From: JBBIRT01 sp037441725
Lineage (GTDB): Bacteria > Desulfobacterota > BSN033 > UBA1163
DNA length: 48,659 nucleotides
Assembly (NCBI GenBank): GCA_037441725.1
Contig: JBBIRT010000005.1
Span: 1 to 48,659, forward strand
Direction of reading: 5' to 3'
The notes under the pieces were generated by a model that did no database searches, was not told where the DNA came from, and worked only from the letters and a program-made list of their open reading frames with translations. Below are positions 33,503 through 42,443 of the stretch, one piece after another. The stretch's first letter is position 1. Every line of letters starts with the position of its first letter. The position numbers and the translations under genes were made by a program.

Positions 33503-33559
33503 TGAATTTATATAGTTTATATTTATCTTAACTTTATTATTTTTAAACAAGATTGTCAA
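33503..33559 (-). promoter_or_regulatory. ArsR operon promoter and AT-rich operator candidate
   Basis: On the minus strand: TTGACA (33559-33554), 17 bases, TAAAGT (33536-33531). Just downstream lies an AT-rich imperfect dyad with repeated TATAAA words (about 33503-33530, AATATAAACTATATAAATTC). This position suits autorepression by the ArsR protein. Confidence 0.45.
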
Positions 33560-33569
33560 GTCTTTTTAC

Positions 33570-33595
33570 TTTTCCTCCCTGGTAAAGGAGGAAAA
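33570..33595. terminator. Hairpin between the histidine kinase and ArsR operons
   Basis: TTTTCCTCC (33570-33578) and GGAGGAAAA (33587-33595) form a 9-bp stem with an 8-base loop, 27 bases downstream of the histidine kinase stop. No T-run follows. On the + strand the right arm would also be a perfect ribosome binding site for a 13-codon frame (33597-33638), probably by chance. Confidence 0.45.
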
Positions 33596-33621
33596 AATGA
33601 TGTCTGAAAAATATCTTTGGG

Positions 33622-35046
33622 TTAAATTTTTAGAATAGGTAGGGATACAGTGAATGTGGAGCCCCGATTCAACTCACTCTCTACTTCGATCCTACCTTGA
33701 TGAGCATGAACAATCCATTCGGCGATGTTTAACCCCAATCCCACTCCGCCTGTTTCTCTGGATCGTGATTTATCCACTCGATAAAAACGTCTGAAGATGT
33801 TTCCCTGCTCTTCCCTGGGGATGCCGACCCCTGTATCCTGAATTTTGATAAAGACTTTTTCTTGACTCTTTCTGAGGCTGACTCGAATTGATCCCTTTGG
33901 AGTGTATTTAATGGCGTTATCCATTAAATTGGTGACAAGCTGCTGGAGTAATCCCTTATCTCCCATGACCCTTACTTCTTCAGGAGTCTCGGTGGTCCAT
34001 TCCAATCCCTTTTGTCCTGCAAGAATCTGAAATAGTCCACTCACCTCTTTGATTAAAAGATCCAGTCGGACGGGTTCCATCTTCAACTCAATCTGTGAAG
34101 CATCCGATTTGGAAAGGAGGATCAAATCATTGATCATCCTATTCAGGTGATCAAACTGCTCGATGAAATGAACCAAACCCTCCTGATACTCTTCGATGTT
34201 TCTTGTTTTCGAAAGAAGGACTTCTGCTTCTCCCCTCATGGCACAGAGTGGAGTCTTTAATTCGTGAGAGACATCCGCCGTAAACTCCGCCATTCGTTTA
34301 AACGAACCTTCCAAACGCGCAATCATCCCATTGATCGTTTGGATCAGGTCATCCATCTCATCCCCAGTTCCTCTCGGTTCCAGTCGTTCGCTCAGATTTT
34401 GGGAGGTAATGTTCTGTGTCTTTGATACAACATAACCAATGGGAGAAAGGGATCTCCTGGCTAAAATCCATCCCCCCAATGAACCTAAAAGGACCATGAT
34501 GGGGATAGCCATCAGTAGGTTTGATTTAAAATTTGAAAGGCTTTTCCGAACAAATCTAAGAGAGGTTCCCATCTGAATCACAACAGGACTTCCAGCAGGA
34601 GGATGAAAGAGAGAGGCCACAAAACGAAAGGGTCTTCTTCTGTCTGGAAAATAAATATCTTCCCAAAAAACTCGATTCTCTTTCACCTTAACCACGACAT
34701 TATCGATCCCATGACTGCGTGCTCCTTTAAAATTATCTGAAATAAATAGAATCTCCCCATCTAAATCCTGGATTTGAAAATAGAGCGGATAATAGGCTTT
34801 AGATTTTTCGATCTCCTCAAAAATTTTTAACCCTTTGAGATCATTTGGATATCGAACCATAAAATCTTTCAATTCTTTAGTTTCATCCAGGAGAAGGAGG
34901 TCCACCTCTTTGATCAGTTGATGTTTTAATCGCAGATAAAGAAATCCACAGATGATCAAAGAGGATACTAAAAAGATCAATATATACCAGAGGGTTAATT
35001 TGATATCTGTTCGACGGAGAGATCTACCCCTTATCTTTAAGGACAT
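33622..35046 (-). CDS. Sensor histidine kinase
   Basis: 474 residues from the ATG at 35046, which overlaps the response regulator end by 23 bases; a longer frame to 35163 lies inside the regulator gene. It has two membrane helices (LWYILIFLVSSLIICGFLYL near residue 20; LLMAIPIMVLLGSLGGWILA near residue 190) around a periplasmic sensor of about 140 residues. A HAMP domain follows, then HisKA with phospho-acceptor His in DVSHELKTPL, and HATPase boxes LMDNAIKYTP, DTGVGIP and GVGLGLNIAEWI. The architecture resembles CusS/heavy-metal-type sensors, but the signal is not evident. Confidence 0.93.
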   Translation of the reverse strand: MSLKIRGRSLRRTDIKLTLWYILIFLVSSLIICGFLYLRLKHQLIKEVDLLLLDETKELKDFMVRYPNDLKGLKIFEEIEKSKAYYPLYFQIQDLDGEILFISDNFKGARSHGIDNVVVKVKENRVFWEDIYFPDRRRPFRFVASLFHPPAGSPVVIQMGTSLRFVRKSLSNFKSNLLMAIPIMVLLGSLGGWILARRSLSPIGYVVSKTQNITSQNLSERLEPRGTGDEMDDLIQTINGMIARLEGSFKRMAEFTADVSHELKTPLCAMRGEAEVLLSKTRNIEEYQEGLVHFIEQFDHLNRMINDLILLSKSDASQIELKMEPVRLDLLIKEVSGLFQILAGQKGLEWTTETPEEVRVMGDKGLLQQLVTNLMDNAIKYTPKGSIRVSLRKSQEKVFIKIQDTGVGIPREEQGNIFRRFYRVDKSRSRETGGVGLGLNIAEWIVHAHQGRIEVESELNRGSTFTVSLPILKI

Positions 35047-35705
35047 ATCCAACCCCTTTGATGGTATGGAGGAGTTTGGGCTCAAAATCTCTATCGATCT
35101 TATTTCGAAGGTGAGAGACATGGACATCCACCACATTGGTGGCGGTATCAAAATGATAACCAAAGACCCGTTCCGAAATCATGGTCTTGGTAATGACCTG
35201 CCCTGCATGCCTCATTAGATACTCGAGAAGGGCATACTCCTTAGGGGTAAGTTCTATCCTTATCTTATCCCGAAAAACACGATGGCCATCGACTTCAACA
35301 ATAAGATTAGCTAACTGCAATCTTGGGGGAAGGGCATCAGATTTTCCTCTCCTCAAGATTNNNNNNNNNNNNNNNCGCCAACAGCTCATTAAAAGAGAAG
35401 GGTTTGGTTAAATAATCATCCGCCCCTAAATTCAAGCCTTCTACAATATCTTTTTTTGAATCTTTCACTGTTAAAAAAATTACTGGGGTTTGAATTCCCC
35501 TTTCTCTAATCCTTTTTAAAATCTCCCTCCCATCCATCTGGGGAAGGAGGATGTCAAGGATGATCACGTCATAAGCCTTATAGAGTGCCATCCTGAGTCC
35601 CTCCTCTCCTCGGGTGGCCACGTCAACAGAGAAAGAGTTTTCAAGGAGTCCCTTACGAATAAATCGGACAATGGGTTGATCATCTTCAACCAGTAAAATC
35701 TTCAT
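35024..35705 (-). CDS. OmpR/PhoB-family response regulator, contains an assembly gap
   Basis: Two frames belong to one gene. The receiver domain (from 35705) shows EDD at residues 7-9, the phospho-Asp in VIILDILLPQMDG and the Lys in DDYLTKPFSF. The DNA-binding winged helix follows the gap: LTPKEYALLEYLMRHAG, RVFGYHFDTATNVVDVHVSH and HTIKGVGYVL. The 15 Ns at 35361-35375 put the halves out of frame. Family sequence (FNELLA, then R-[IV]-R-A, then ILRR) predicts 11 missing bases, so the gap length is nominal and the gene is presumably intact. It is coupled to the downstream kinase. Confidence 0.9.
35361..35375. other. Assembly gap (15 N) in the response regulator gene
   Basis: The frame differs on the two sides. 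A true length of 11 (or 14) bases would restore it. Confidence 0.95.
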
Positions 35706-35725
35706 AGGGATTGAAATAGATCCTT

Positions 35726-37345
35726 CTACAGACTTTCCATTACCACTCCCTGGTCAGAAACGTAAACCAGCCCTCTTCGACGGCTTTCAAGGATCAATTT
35801 CTTAAGAAAGATCCTCTTATCTCTGATGGGGGAATTGTGCTGGAGATATTCTTTAAAGAATCTGAAGCGATCCCTTGTGGTCATCACCTTGGGAGTGGAG
35901 GTATTAAGCTGTAAAAAATTTTTAAACAATTTTTTATGGCTTATCTTTCGATCAAGTAATACATCCTCAAAATCGAGGAGATGAAAGTCCCACTCCTTCT
36001 CATGGTTTGAGATGATAATGTTACATGTCTTCATATCTTTATGGTATACATTCCTCTGATGAAGAGATTTAAGCCATTGAGCAAAGGATTTAATAAAAAG
36101 CCTCTTTTTTTCTATATCCTCGAACCCTTTCAGAATATAACGGTCCATCTCAAGACCCTTGGCTATCACCTCCACCACCAAAAAGCTTTCTTCTATTCCC
36201 AACCTCTTCCTTTTCTCCACAAAGGCGAGAGGTTTCAGGACAGAGAGCCCTCTTACTCGCATCCCATTAGCTGCTACCCAGGCCTTCATCCCCTTTGGTC
36301 TCCGAAAAAGTTCTTTCATACGTCCCCAGAAATAGGGGTAACAGATCTGTTTTAGACAGATCCTCTCCCCCTCATCGACTATTATCGAGACGTTCACCTC
36401 TGGAGAAGATTTGATCAAGGAAGAAGGTTGTTCCTTCACCAAGGTCTGATGTTGATGGATTGATCTTTTAAGACGATCAAGGGGGAAATCTCTGCGATGG
36501 AAATAACGAATCCCCTCTTCTCGTCGAATTGTAAAATCAGTACTCTCCATCAAACACCGTTTGGTTCGGCTTTTGAATTGCCTTTCTTGGAGGGACTTCA
36601 TCAGGGGATAAATCCTTTGATATAAAATCTCTCGATGTTTGGAATCCTTAGCTTCTCCTCCAACATATTGGCTCAAAAATAGAAGTTGCTCCTCCTCGCC
36701 CCACTTTTCTCTTAAAGAATGGAAGAGGTGTGCCAAATTCCATAGTCTCTGATCCATAGAGAGGAATCTTTTGAACTGGGCTCGATGTAGATCTGTCAGG
36801 AGAAGGGAGGTTTCTCTCCATAAGAAATTTCCTGCATGGAGATCTTGATGGAAAAGTCCTGCATCTTGAAATCTTCTGATAGTTTTTGCCAATAAGGCAA
36901 TCGAATGAGGATTTTTTGATCTTGATGGGTCTTCAATGAATGAAACCCCATTTTCAATGGCTTCCGAAAAAAAATAACTTTCTCTGATCAATCCATGATG
37001 AACCCTTTCCATCCATCCGAATGGTTTAGGCAACGAAAGACCCATTTTTTCTAACTGGATAGCGATGAGGAATTCTTTCTTTCCTTTGGAGGGAAGAAAA
37101 AGGTATTTGATATATTCCAACCAACCTTTTGACCGATCCCTTTTTAAAAAGATTTTTCTCTGGTCTGAAAGGGGTAATAGGAAGGCAGTCCTCCACGTTG
37201 ACTCTTTGATGACCACCCCTCCCATCTTCTGAATCGATGAGACAGGGTCATCAAAAAAAGGGGGAAGAAGGTTCTCAATAACTTCCCTTTTAACATATCC
37301 TCTAAGATCCTCCTGGGATATTTTTATAAAATCACCCTGTTCCAT
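35726..37345 (-). CDS. Fusion of two WaaP/Kdo-kinase-like domains
   Basis: A 539-residue protein with two complete kinase cores in series. The first (about residues 40-260) has an ATP-lysine region KIFLKRDR, catalytic loop LFHQDLHAGNFLW and LLTDLHRA in place of DFG. The second (about residues 300-520) has ICLKQICYPY, catalytic loop VYHKDMKTCNIIIS and LLDFEDV. Such domains phosphorylate lipopolysaccharide core sugars (heptose, Kdo) in the cytoplasm. A tandem fusion is uncommon and could add two phosphates to one acceptor. The start abuts the stop of the GT4 gene. There are no membrane segments. Confidence 0.82.
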   Translation of the reverse strand: MEQGDFIKISQEDLRGYVKREVIENLLPPFFDDPVSSIQKMGGVVIKESTWRTAFLLPLSDQRKIFLKRDRSKGWLEYIKYLFLPSKGKKEFLIAIQLEKMGLSLPKPFGWMERVHHGLIRESYFFSEAIENGVSFIEDPSRSKNPHSIALLAKTIRRFQDAGLFHQDLHAGNFLWRETSLLLTDLHRAQFKRFLSMDQRLWNLAHLFHSLREKWGEEEQLLFLSQYVGGEAKDSKHREILYQRIYPLMKSLQERQFKSRTKRCLMESTDFTIRREEGIRYFHRRDFPLDRLKRSIHQHQTLVKEQPSSLIKSSPEVNVSIIVDEGERICLKQICYPYFWGRMKELFRRPKGMKAWVAANGMRVRGLSVLKPLAFVEKRKRLGIEESFLVVEVIAKGLEMDRYILKGFEDIEKKRLFIKSFAQWLKSLHQRNVYHKDMKTCNIIISNHEKEWDFHLLDFEDVLLDRKISHKKLFKNFLQLNTSTPKVMTTRDRFRFFKEYLQHNSPIRDKRIFLKKLILESRRRGLVYVSDQGVVMESL

Positions 37346-38509
37346 CTATCTCCGCTTTCCAAGCCTAATCATCTTCTCATAAAAACCTTCAATGGCTTCG
37401 ACTTGACGATCCAATTGAAAATCTTGATGGGCTTTCTGATAAGCTGCCTTACCAAAGGATTCTCTCATTTCAGGGTGACGAAGCAGTTGAAGCACAGCCT
37501 GGGCCAATTCTTCAGGGGTATCATTCACTACCAATCCTGATCGGCCATCTTCCACCAGTTCAGGAAGCATTCCTCGATTGGCCACTATCACCGGTTTTCC
37601 CATAGCCATGGCCTCCCTCAAGGCCCTGGCCGTCCCATCTGAGCCTGCCATTAAAAAAACAAAAATGTCCATACAGGCTAAGGTGTCGAGGTAGTCTTCA
37701 GTTCGATAGCCTCCAAGGGTTACCCACCTTTCAACGCCAAGTCTTTTCATCGGTTGGATGACACTTTGTTCCATCTGACTTGATCGACCGACCAGGAGGA
37801 CTCTAATATTTGGAAAATCTCTCACAATGGTTTTTATCCCTTCTAAAAAGACAGCCGTCCTTCTATATTTCTGAAAACGTGCAATCATTCCGATCACAAT
37901 CTCCCCTGGTCCAATCCCAAAATGGGTCCTCATATCTTTGAACTTCTGATGAGGATTGTATCTTGTCAGGTCCAAGGCAGGTAAAACCTTTAACACCCTC
38001 TCGATGGGAAGACCGAATCGTCTTGCATCCTCTCTCCTCGCCTTCTCCGAAAAAGTGATCATCCCATCTGTGAATTGAGAGATAAGAAAGCGATTTCCCC
38101 AGTGAGGCTTCAGAGGATCTCTTTTATGATCCGTTCGAATGACGATGACTGGATAACCTGATCTTTTTGCAGCAATCCCCCCCAAAAGATGTCCGTGGGA
38201 ATGGTGAACATTTAAAATATCAAATTTTTCTTCACGGAGGTAGCGGGTCAGCGCTGAAATATCACGAAGATGTGTAAAGAAAAAAGAGGGATGATAAAAC
38301 TTTATGGAATGATCCAGTTGGAACTGATCTGTGGCCTTAACCCCTGCCTGGCGAACCCTCTTTTCAATGCTGTCCTCCACAGGAAGAGGGGGTTTTCGAT
38401 AGGCAAAGGTTACATCATGACCTCGCTTCTCTAAACCTTTACAGAGATTTACGGTGGGATCAGCCGGACCAGTCCATTTCCAATTGCTAAAAAGATGAAG
38501 AATTTTCAT
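37346..38509 (-). CDS. Glycosyltransferase family 4 (GT-B fold)
   Basis: 387 residues from the ATG at 38509 (MKILHLFSNWKWTGPADPTV), a typical GT-B N-terminus; the longer frame to 38551 passes through repeat-like DNA. The C-terminal nucleotide-sugar domain shows IGMIARFQKYRRTAVFLEGI, VTLGGYRTEDYL and the EX7E-type motif in GTARALREAMAMGKPVIVAN. No signal peptide or membrane segment is present. It probably extends a lipid-linked or LPS-type glycan made by the neighbouring genes. Confidence 0.9.
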   Translation of the reverse strand: MKILHLFSNWKWTGPADPTVNLCKGLEKRGHDVTFAYRKPPLPVEDSIEKRVRQAGVKATDQFQLDHSIKFYHPSFFFTHLRDISALTRYLREEKFDILNVHHSHGHLLGGIAAKRSGYPVIVIRTDHKRDPLKPHWGNRFLISQFTDGMITFSEKARREDARRFGLPIERVLKVLPALDLTRYNPHQKFKDMRTHFGIGPGEIVIGMIARFQKYRRTAVFLEGIKTIVRDFPNIRVLLVGRSSQMEQSVIQPMKRLGVERWVTLGGYRTEDYLDTLACMDIFVFLMAGSDGTARALREAMAMGKPVIVANRGMLPELVEDGRSGLVVNDTPEELAQAVLQLLRHPEMRESFGKAAYQKAHQDFQLDRQVEAIEGFYEKMIRLGKRR

Positions 38510-38584
38510 TGTGTAAGCAACAACTTGCATAGCGCATAAGTCATCGCGCATTGCGTAACTACAAACCCTATTGGGAGACAGCGA
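38510..38584. repeat. Short palindromic intergenic sequence
   Basis: The stretch contains GCATAGCGCAT and CGCGCATTGCGTA, overlapping short palindromes between the radical SAM and GT4 genes. It looks like a degenerate copy of a GC-rich palindromic repeat, but no second copy was found in this window. Confidence 0.35.
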
Positions 38585-39802
38585 TTAAAGGAAGAAGTTA
38601 TCATTCTCAACCTCCTCAATTTGGTGAAGGTCTTTATCAGAATGGATCAAATCTTCCAACCACCAATTGGTTCGATTATAAAAACATCCCACATCCTTGC
38701 ATTCCTCTTCGGCATTAAAGGTCAAGATTAAATCTGCTGTTTTTCTAAGACTCTCCTTTAATTGGCTAACCGTTAGGTATCCATCTGGTTCTCCAATTTT
38801 AGCCTCCTTCACTCCTCGAAATGCTGGACAGTGAAAAATCCCAAATGGAGAGACCACGGTTCTGAAAAATTGCATATGGCATCTCTTGGGCTGCCTCTTA
38901 ATTTGATCTGTCTCCTGATTGAGCATGGCTTTTAGATTGGAGCTCTCCAGAATCTTATTGGAATCTCCTGTAAAAAGTCTTGCATCTTGAAGACGCCTTC
39001 TGATCTGTTCAATGATCTCCATCTCCTTAGTCTTTTTAACATCTTTAAGAAGCGTTTCCCTCTGGGAATCGTTCATTCGAATCAGGCAGGGTTTGAAAGA
39101 AACATAATCAAACGAAAATTCCTTTGCCAGTTTAACTGCCCCAATGATTTCGTGAAGATTGCTCCGGAGTCTTCTCCCATTGATCTCAACACCCTCCCAA
39201 ACGATCACAAAGGAATATCCTAATGAGATAATGGGATTTTTTTCTTTCAATTCTTTTGCTTTCTTTAATATTTCATGGAAGGTGATCGAGGTCTTGGGTG
39301 AATGGATATCTTTAAAGACCCCCTCACTGGCTGCATCCATAGAAATTCGGACCCAATCCTTCTCTTCCAGCTTTCCGGCAACCTCTTCAATCTTTTCTAA
39401 TCGGGATCCATTGGTCACAATCCCTACCTGTAACTTCTTATTTTTAATGTGACGGACAATCTCCCCGAAGTGGGGATGAAGGGTGGGTTCTCCTCCACCA
39501 ATCAAGATTATGGAACGAAGTCCTTGAAGAGATAGGGTATCAATGGTCTCTTCAATCTTTTTTAAGGTGAGGCTTTTCCCTTCGTTAATCAATTTCGAAT
39601 CAACACAAAAAGCACATGAGAAATTGCAAGCCGAAGTCAGATCTAAATTGATGGAGATTGGGCTATAAAAGGGGAGAGCCCCATGTTGAATCCCCGCCTG
39701 CCAATCCCTCTGCCAGTGAACATAGTCTTTTAGCCTTTGAAGGATCTCTCTCTGTCTCAGTTTAGAACTAAAGTCATGCTCCTTCTCTTTTAGTCTTTCC
39801 AT
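38585..39802 (-). CDS. Radical SAM protein with SPASM-like C-terminal cysteines
   Basis: A 405-residue enzyme. The cluster motif CNFSCAFC (CxxxCxxC) is preceded by LDLTSA and followed by IILIGGGEPTLHPHF, the SAM-binding glycine motif, and GIVTNGSRL. The C-terminal part has additional cysteines (RCHMQFF, IFHCPAF, ECKDVGCFYN) that could bind an auxiliary Fe-S cluster. The family includes MoaA-like, sugar-modifying and peptide-modifying enzymes. Placement between an oxidoreductase and a GT4 gene suggests a modified sugar or nucleotide-sugar. The start overlaps the preceding gene by 13 bases. Confidence 0.87.
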   Translation of the reverse strand: MERLKEKEHDFSSKLRQREILQRLKDYVHWQRDWQAGIQHGALPFYSPISINLDLTSACNFSCAFCVDSKLINEGKSLTLKKIEETIDTLSLQGLRSIILIGGGEPTLHPHFGEIVRHIKNKKLQVGIVTNGSRLEKIEEVAGKLEEKDWVRISMDAASEGVFKDIHSPKTSITFHEILKKAKELKEKNPIISLGYSFVIVWEGVEINGRRLRSNLHEIIGAVKLAKEFSFDYVSFKPCLIRMNDSQRETLLKDVKKTKEMEIIEQIRRRLQDARLFTGDSNKILESSNLKAMLNQETDQIKRQPKRCHMQFFRTVVSPFGIFHCPAFRGVKEAKIGEPDGYLTVSQLKESLRKTADLILTFNAEEECKDVGCFYNRTNWWLEDLIHSDKDLHQIEEVENDNFFL

Positions 39803-40740
39803 AACCCACTCTTTTCGAATTCATGATAACCCTCCCTGATCTCTTTTAGCAAAGACACATTATGGAGGATATGGAGATATCCAATATACGGCTCCCTCCT
39901 CTTCTCGATAGCCTCCATAAAGTTCCTTACCGAGAGTTCAAGAGGATCAACAATCCTCAACCTTTTATCCTCATAATTAAAATAGATTTTATAATCCTCC
40001 AAATCAACACTTCGATAGACAATTCGATCATTCAAACCAAATGCGAAGGGACGGGGAAGAGAGCTCAGGTATTTTAAGTGGATCAATACATCACAGGTCT
40101 GAGCCCCAGAAAGATATGAAAAACGGATCTTCATCTCCTCCTGTCCATTAAATTCAAAATTCAAATCCTCAATCTCCCCTGTCCCTAAGAAGCAATAAAG
40201 AAGACTCAGGGCGTGTGGAACTGATTCTGGAATCATCTCCTTACCAGGACAGGGGGGTGAGAGATGGATGAAAAATGTATTGGCTTGTTGGATGATGATC
40301 TTCCCACATAAGGCTTCATAGGCCTCCATGGAAAAAGGCCATTGAGAGTTCATGGCAATGGTTAATCCCCTTTGGTAGGCCTTCTCAAAAATATTCTCCA
40401 CCTCTTTGCGGAGGTCCATGAACCCATCCCAGATGAACGGTTTTTCACAGAAAAGATGGAGGCCTAAATCGATTCCTTTTCTTAAATATTCATAGTGAGT
40501 ATAAGAAGGAGATGCAATGACCAAGACCTCTGGTCTTTCCATTCTGATCATCTCATCAAAATCGATATAAGGCTTGGCATTGATCCCATATTTTTGAAGT
40601 GCCATGGACGTCTGATCACTTCTCTCTCTGCTCGTCCCTAAGATAGAGATGATCTTTCCTCCATATTTATGAAAATATTTACTGAGATACTCTCCAATTC
40701 CGTTTCGGGTTCTCCCTGCACCGATAATAGAGACTTTCAC
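39790..40740 (-). CDS. Gfo/Idh/MocA-family oxidoreductase
   Basis: A 316-residue NAD(P)-dependent sugar dehydrogenase-like protein. The Rossmann motif is GAGRTRNGIG at the N-terminus, and the family signature LFCEKPFIW carries the EKP lysine. The C-terminal domain is shorter and less typical than usual. The conserved GGG-H or D-x-H catalytic residues are not obvious (SVPHALSLLYC may hold the His). Members oxidise or epimerise sugars, often as nucleotide-sugars. It is the first gene of a tightly packed group that includes radical SAM, GT4 and kinase genes. Confidence 0.85.
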   Translation of the reverse strand: MKVSIIGAGRTRNGIGEYLSKYFHKYGGKIISILGTSRERSDQTSMALQKYGINAKPYIDFDEMIRMERPEVLVIASPSYTHYEYLRKGIDLGLHLFCEKPFIWDGFMDLRKEVENIFEKAYQRGLTIAMNSQWPFSMEAYEALCGKIIIQQANTFFIHLSPPCPGKEMIPESVPHALSLLYCFLGTGEIEDLNFEFNGQEEMKIRFSYLSGAQTCDVLIHLKYLSSLPRPFAFGLNDRIVYRSVDLEDYKIYFNYEDKRLRIVDPLELSVRNFMEAIEKRREPYIGYLHILHNVSLLKEIREGYHEFEKSGLWKD

Positions 40741-40912
40741 TTAATCAATAATCCCCTCCTTCACTATATGCTTGAGGTGATCTCATAATTTGATATGGGT
40801 ATTAGGAATAGCTTGACTCCATTTTAACATAATCAAAGAGATAATTTAAATATAAGGACCTGTCTTCTCCCTTCGAGAGCAGACATTGAAAAACAGCCTC
40901 TTTTCAATTAAG

Positions 40913-42442
40913 ATGAAAGCCATGAAAAAAAAGGATATTTTATTAAGTTCGTTCTCAGGAATCCTTCTCATCCTTTCATTCCCTAATTTTAATCTTGAGT
41001 TTTTGGCTTGGTTCGCCCTTGTCCCCCTCTTCTTCTCAATTGAAGGGAAAGATTATTCCCAGAGTTTTAAACTCGGTTTTCTAAACGGCCTTATCTCTTT
41101 TCTCGGAATCCTTTATTGGATTATTGTCGCTGTCCACACATATGGCCATTTTCCTCTCATAGTGAGTATCTTTATCTTACTCCTATTAGTCTCGTATCTG
41201 AGTCTTTTCAATGGAACATTCGTTTTTTTGTCTCGGCTTCTCTGGATGCACTTGGGATTTAAAGCAATCTTTCTCACCCCTTTTCTTTGGGTCTCTTTGG
41301 AATATCTTCGCTCCTTTTTTCTAACCGGTTTCCCCTGGGCAAATTTAGGTCACTCACAATATCTCAACCTCCCATTTATCCAGATGGCTGATCTGACTGG
41401 GGTTTATGGTCTCTCCTTTACGATCGTTTTAACCAATGCCACGATCTATCTCATCCTTCACCAGTGGTCAAGCAGAATCTTTCCCATTAAAGAAGCCATC
41501 CTTACCTTTGTCATTCTCCTTGTTTTTCTGATCTATGGATACTCGAGAATGGGGAGTATTGATCGAAGGATCCAACAAAATCCTTCTTTAAAAATTGGAC
41601 TGGTCCAGGGGAATATTGATCAATCCATAAAATGGGATGAATCCTTTCAAACGGAAACATTGAAAATCTATGAAAAACTATCTTTAAAGGTTTCAGAAGA
41701 AAAACCTGATCTTATCATCTGGCCTGAAACTGCAGTTCCCTTCTTTTTTCAAGAGGCAACCAAAAACCAGGCTCTGATCTTCAAGATATCTGAGAAAACA
41801 AAGGCTTTCCTTCTATTTGGAAGCCCTTCTTATACTGAAGAAAAGGGGAAGGTAAAACTCCACAACAGTGCCTTTTTCACCACCCCCGCTGGGGTCATAT
41901 CAGGACGGTACGATAAGATTCACCTTGTCCCTTTTGGTGAATATGTCCCTTTGGCTGACGTTCTCTCATTAGGCTCCTTTGGGGAGGTCGGGGATTTCAG
42001 ACCTGGAAAGGAATATACTCTCTTTTCACTCCCCCAGGGGAAGTTTGGTACGCTCATCTGTTTTGAAATCATCTTTCCAGATCTTTGCCGGAGATTTGTT
42101 AAGAAAGGAGCAAACTTCTTGGTCACCATCACCAATGATGCCTGGTTCGGAAAAACCTCTGCCCCCTACCAGCATTTCTCTATGGCCACCTTCAGGGCCA
42201 TTGAAAACCGGGTTTTTATTGTTAGGGCAGCCAATACCGGGATCTCGGGGTTGATTGACCCCAAAGGGAAAATTATAAATCAAGGAGGAATTTTTACTCA
42301 GGAGGCCATTGCCGGAAGAATTCACTTGTCTAACCAAAAGACCTTTTACACCCTTTTTGGAGATGTCTTCGCCTGGATATGCTCTATTTTATCTATTCTT
42401 CTGGTGGCCAACATTCTATTTAAAAAAATAAGGAGAAGATAA
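40913..42442 (+). CDS. lnt: Apolipoprotein N-acyltransferase
   Basis: About 509 residues; ATG codons at 40913 and 40922 and a TTG at 40886 are all possible starts and none has a clear ribosome binding site. An N-terminal bundle of about seven membrane helices precedes a periplasmic nitrilase domain. The catalytic triad is visible: Glu in WPETAVPF, Lys in GRYDKIHLVPFGEYVPL and Cys in GTLICFEIIFPDL. It adds the third acyl chain to lipoproteins in the inner membrane, which supports a Gram-negative envelope. A final membrane helix closes the protein. It is one base from the next gene. Confidence 0.96.
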   Translation: MKAMKKKDILLSSFSGILLILSFPNFNLEFLAWFALVPLFFSIEGKDYSQSFKLGFLNGLISFLGILYWIIVAVHTYGHFPLIVSIFILLLLVSYLSLFNGTFVFLSRLLWMHLGFKAIFLTPFLWVSLEYLRSFFLTGFPWANLGHSQYLNLPFIQMADLTGVYGLSFTIVLTNATIYLILHQWSSRIFPIKEAILTFVILLVFLIYGYSRMGSIDRRIQQNPSLKIGLVQGNIDQSIKWDESFQTETLKIYEKLSLKVSEEKPDLIIWPETAVPFFFQEATKNQALIFKISEKTKAFLLFGSPSYTEEKGKVKLHNSAFFTTPAGVISGRYDKIHLVPFGEYVPLADVLSLGSFGEVGDFRPGKEYTLFSLPQGKFGTLICFEIIFPDLCRRFVKKGANFLVTITNDAWFGKTSAPYQHFSMATFRAIENRVFIVRAANTGISGLIDPKGKIINQGGIFTQEAIAGRIHLSNQKTFYTLFGDVFAWICSILSILLVANILFKKIRRR

Positions 42443-42443
42443 G

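Noticed and set aside
33597..33638. A 13-codon frame with a perfect ribosome binding site
   Set aside because: The site is one arm of a hairpin between operons and the peptide is too short to judge; treated as chance.
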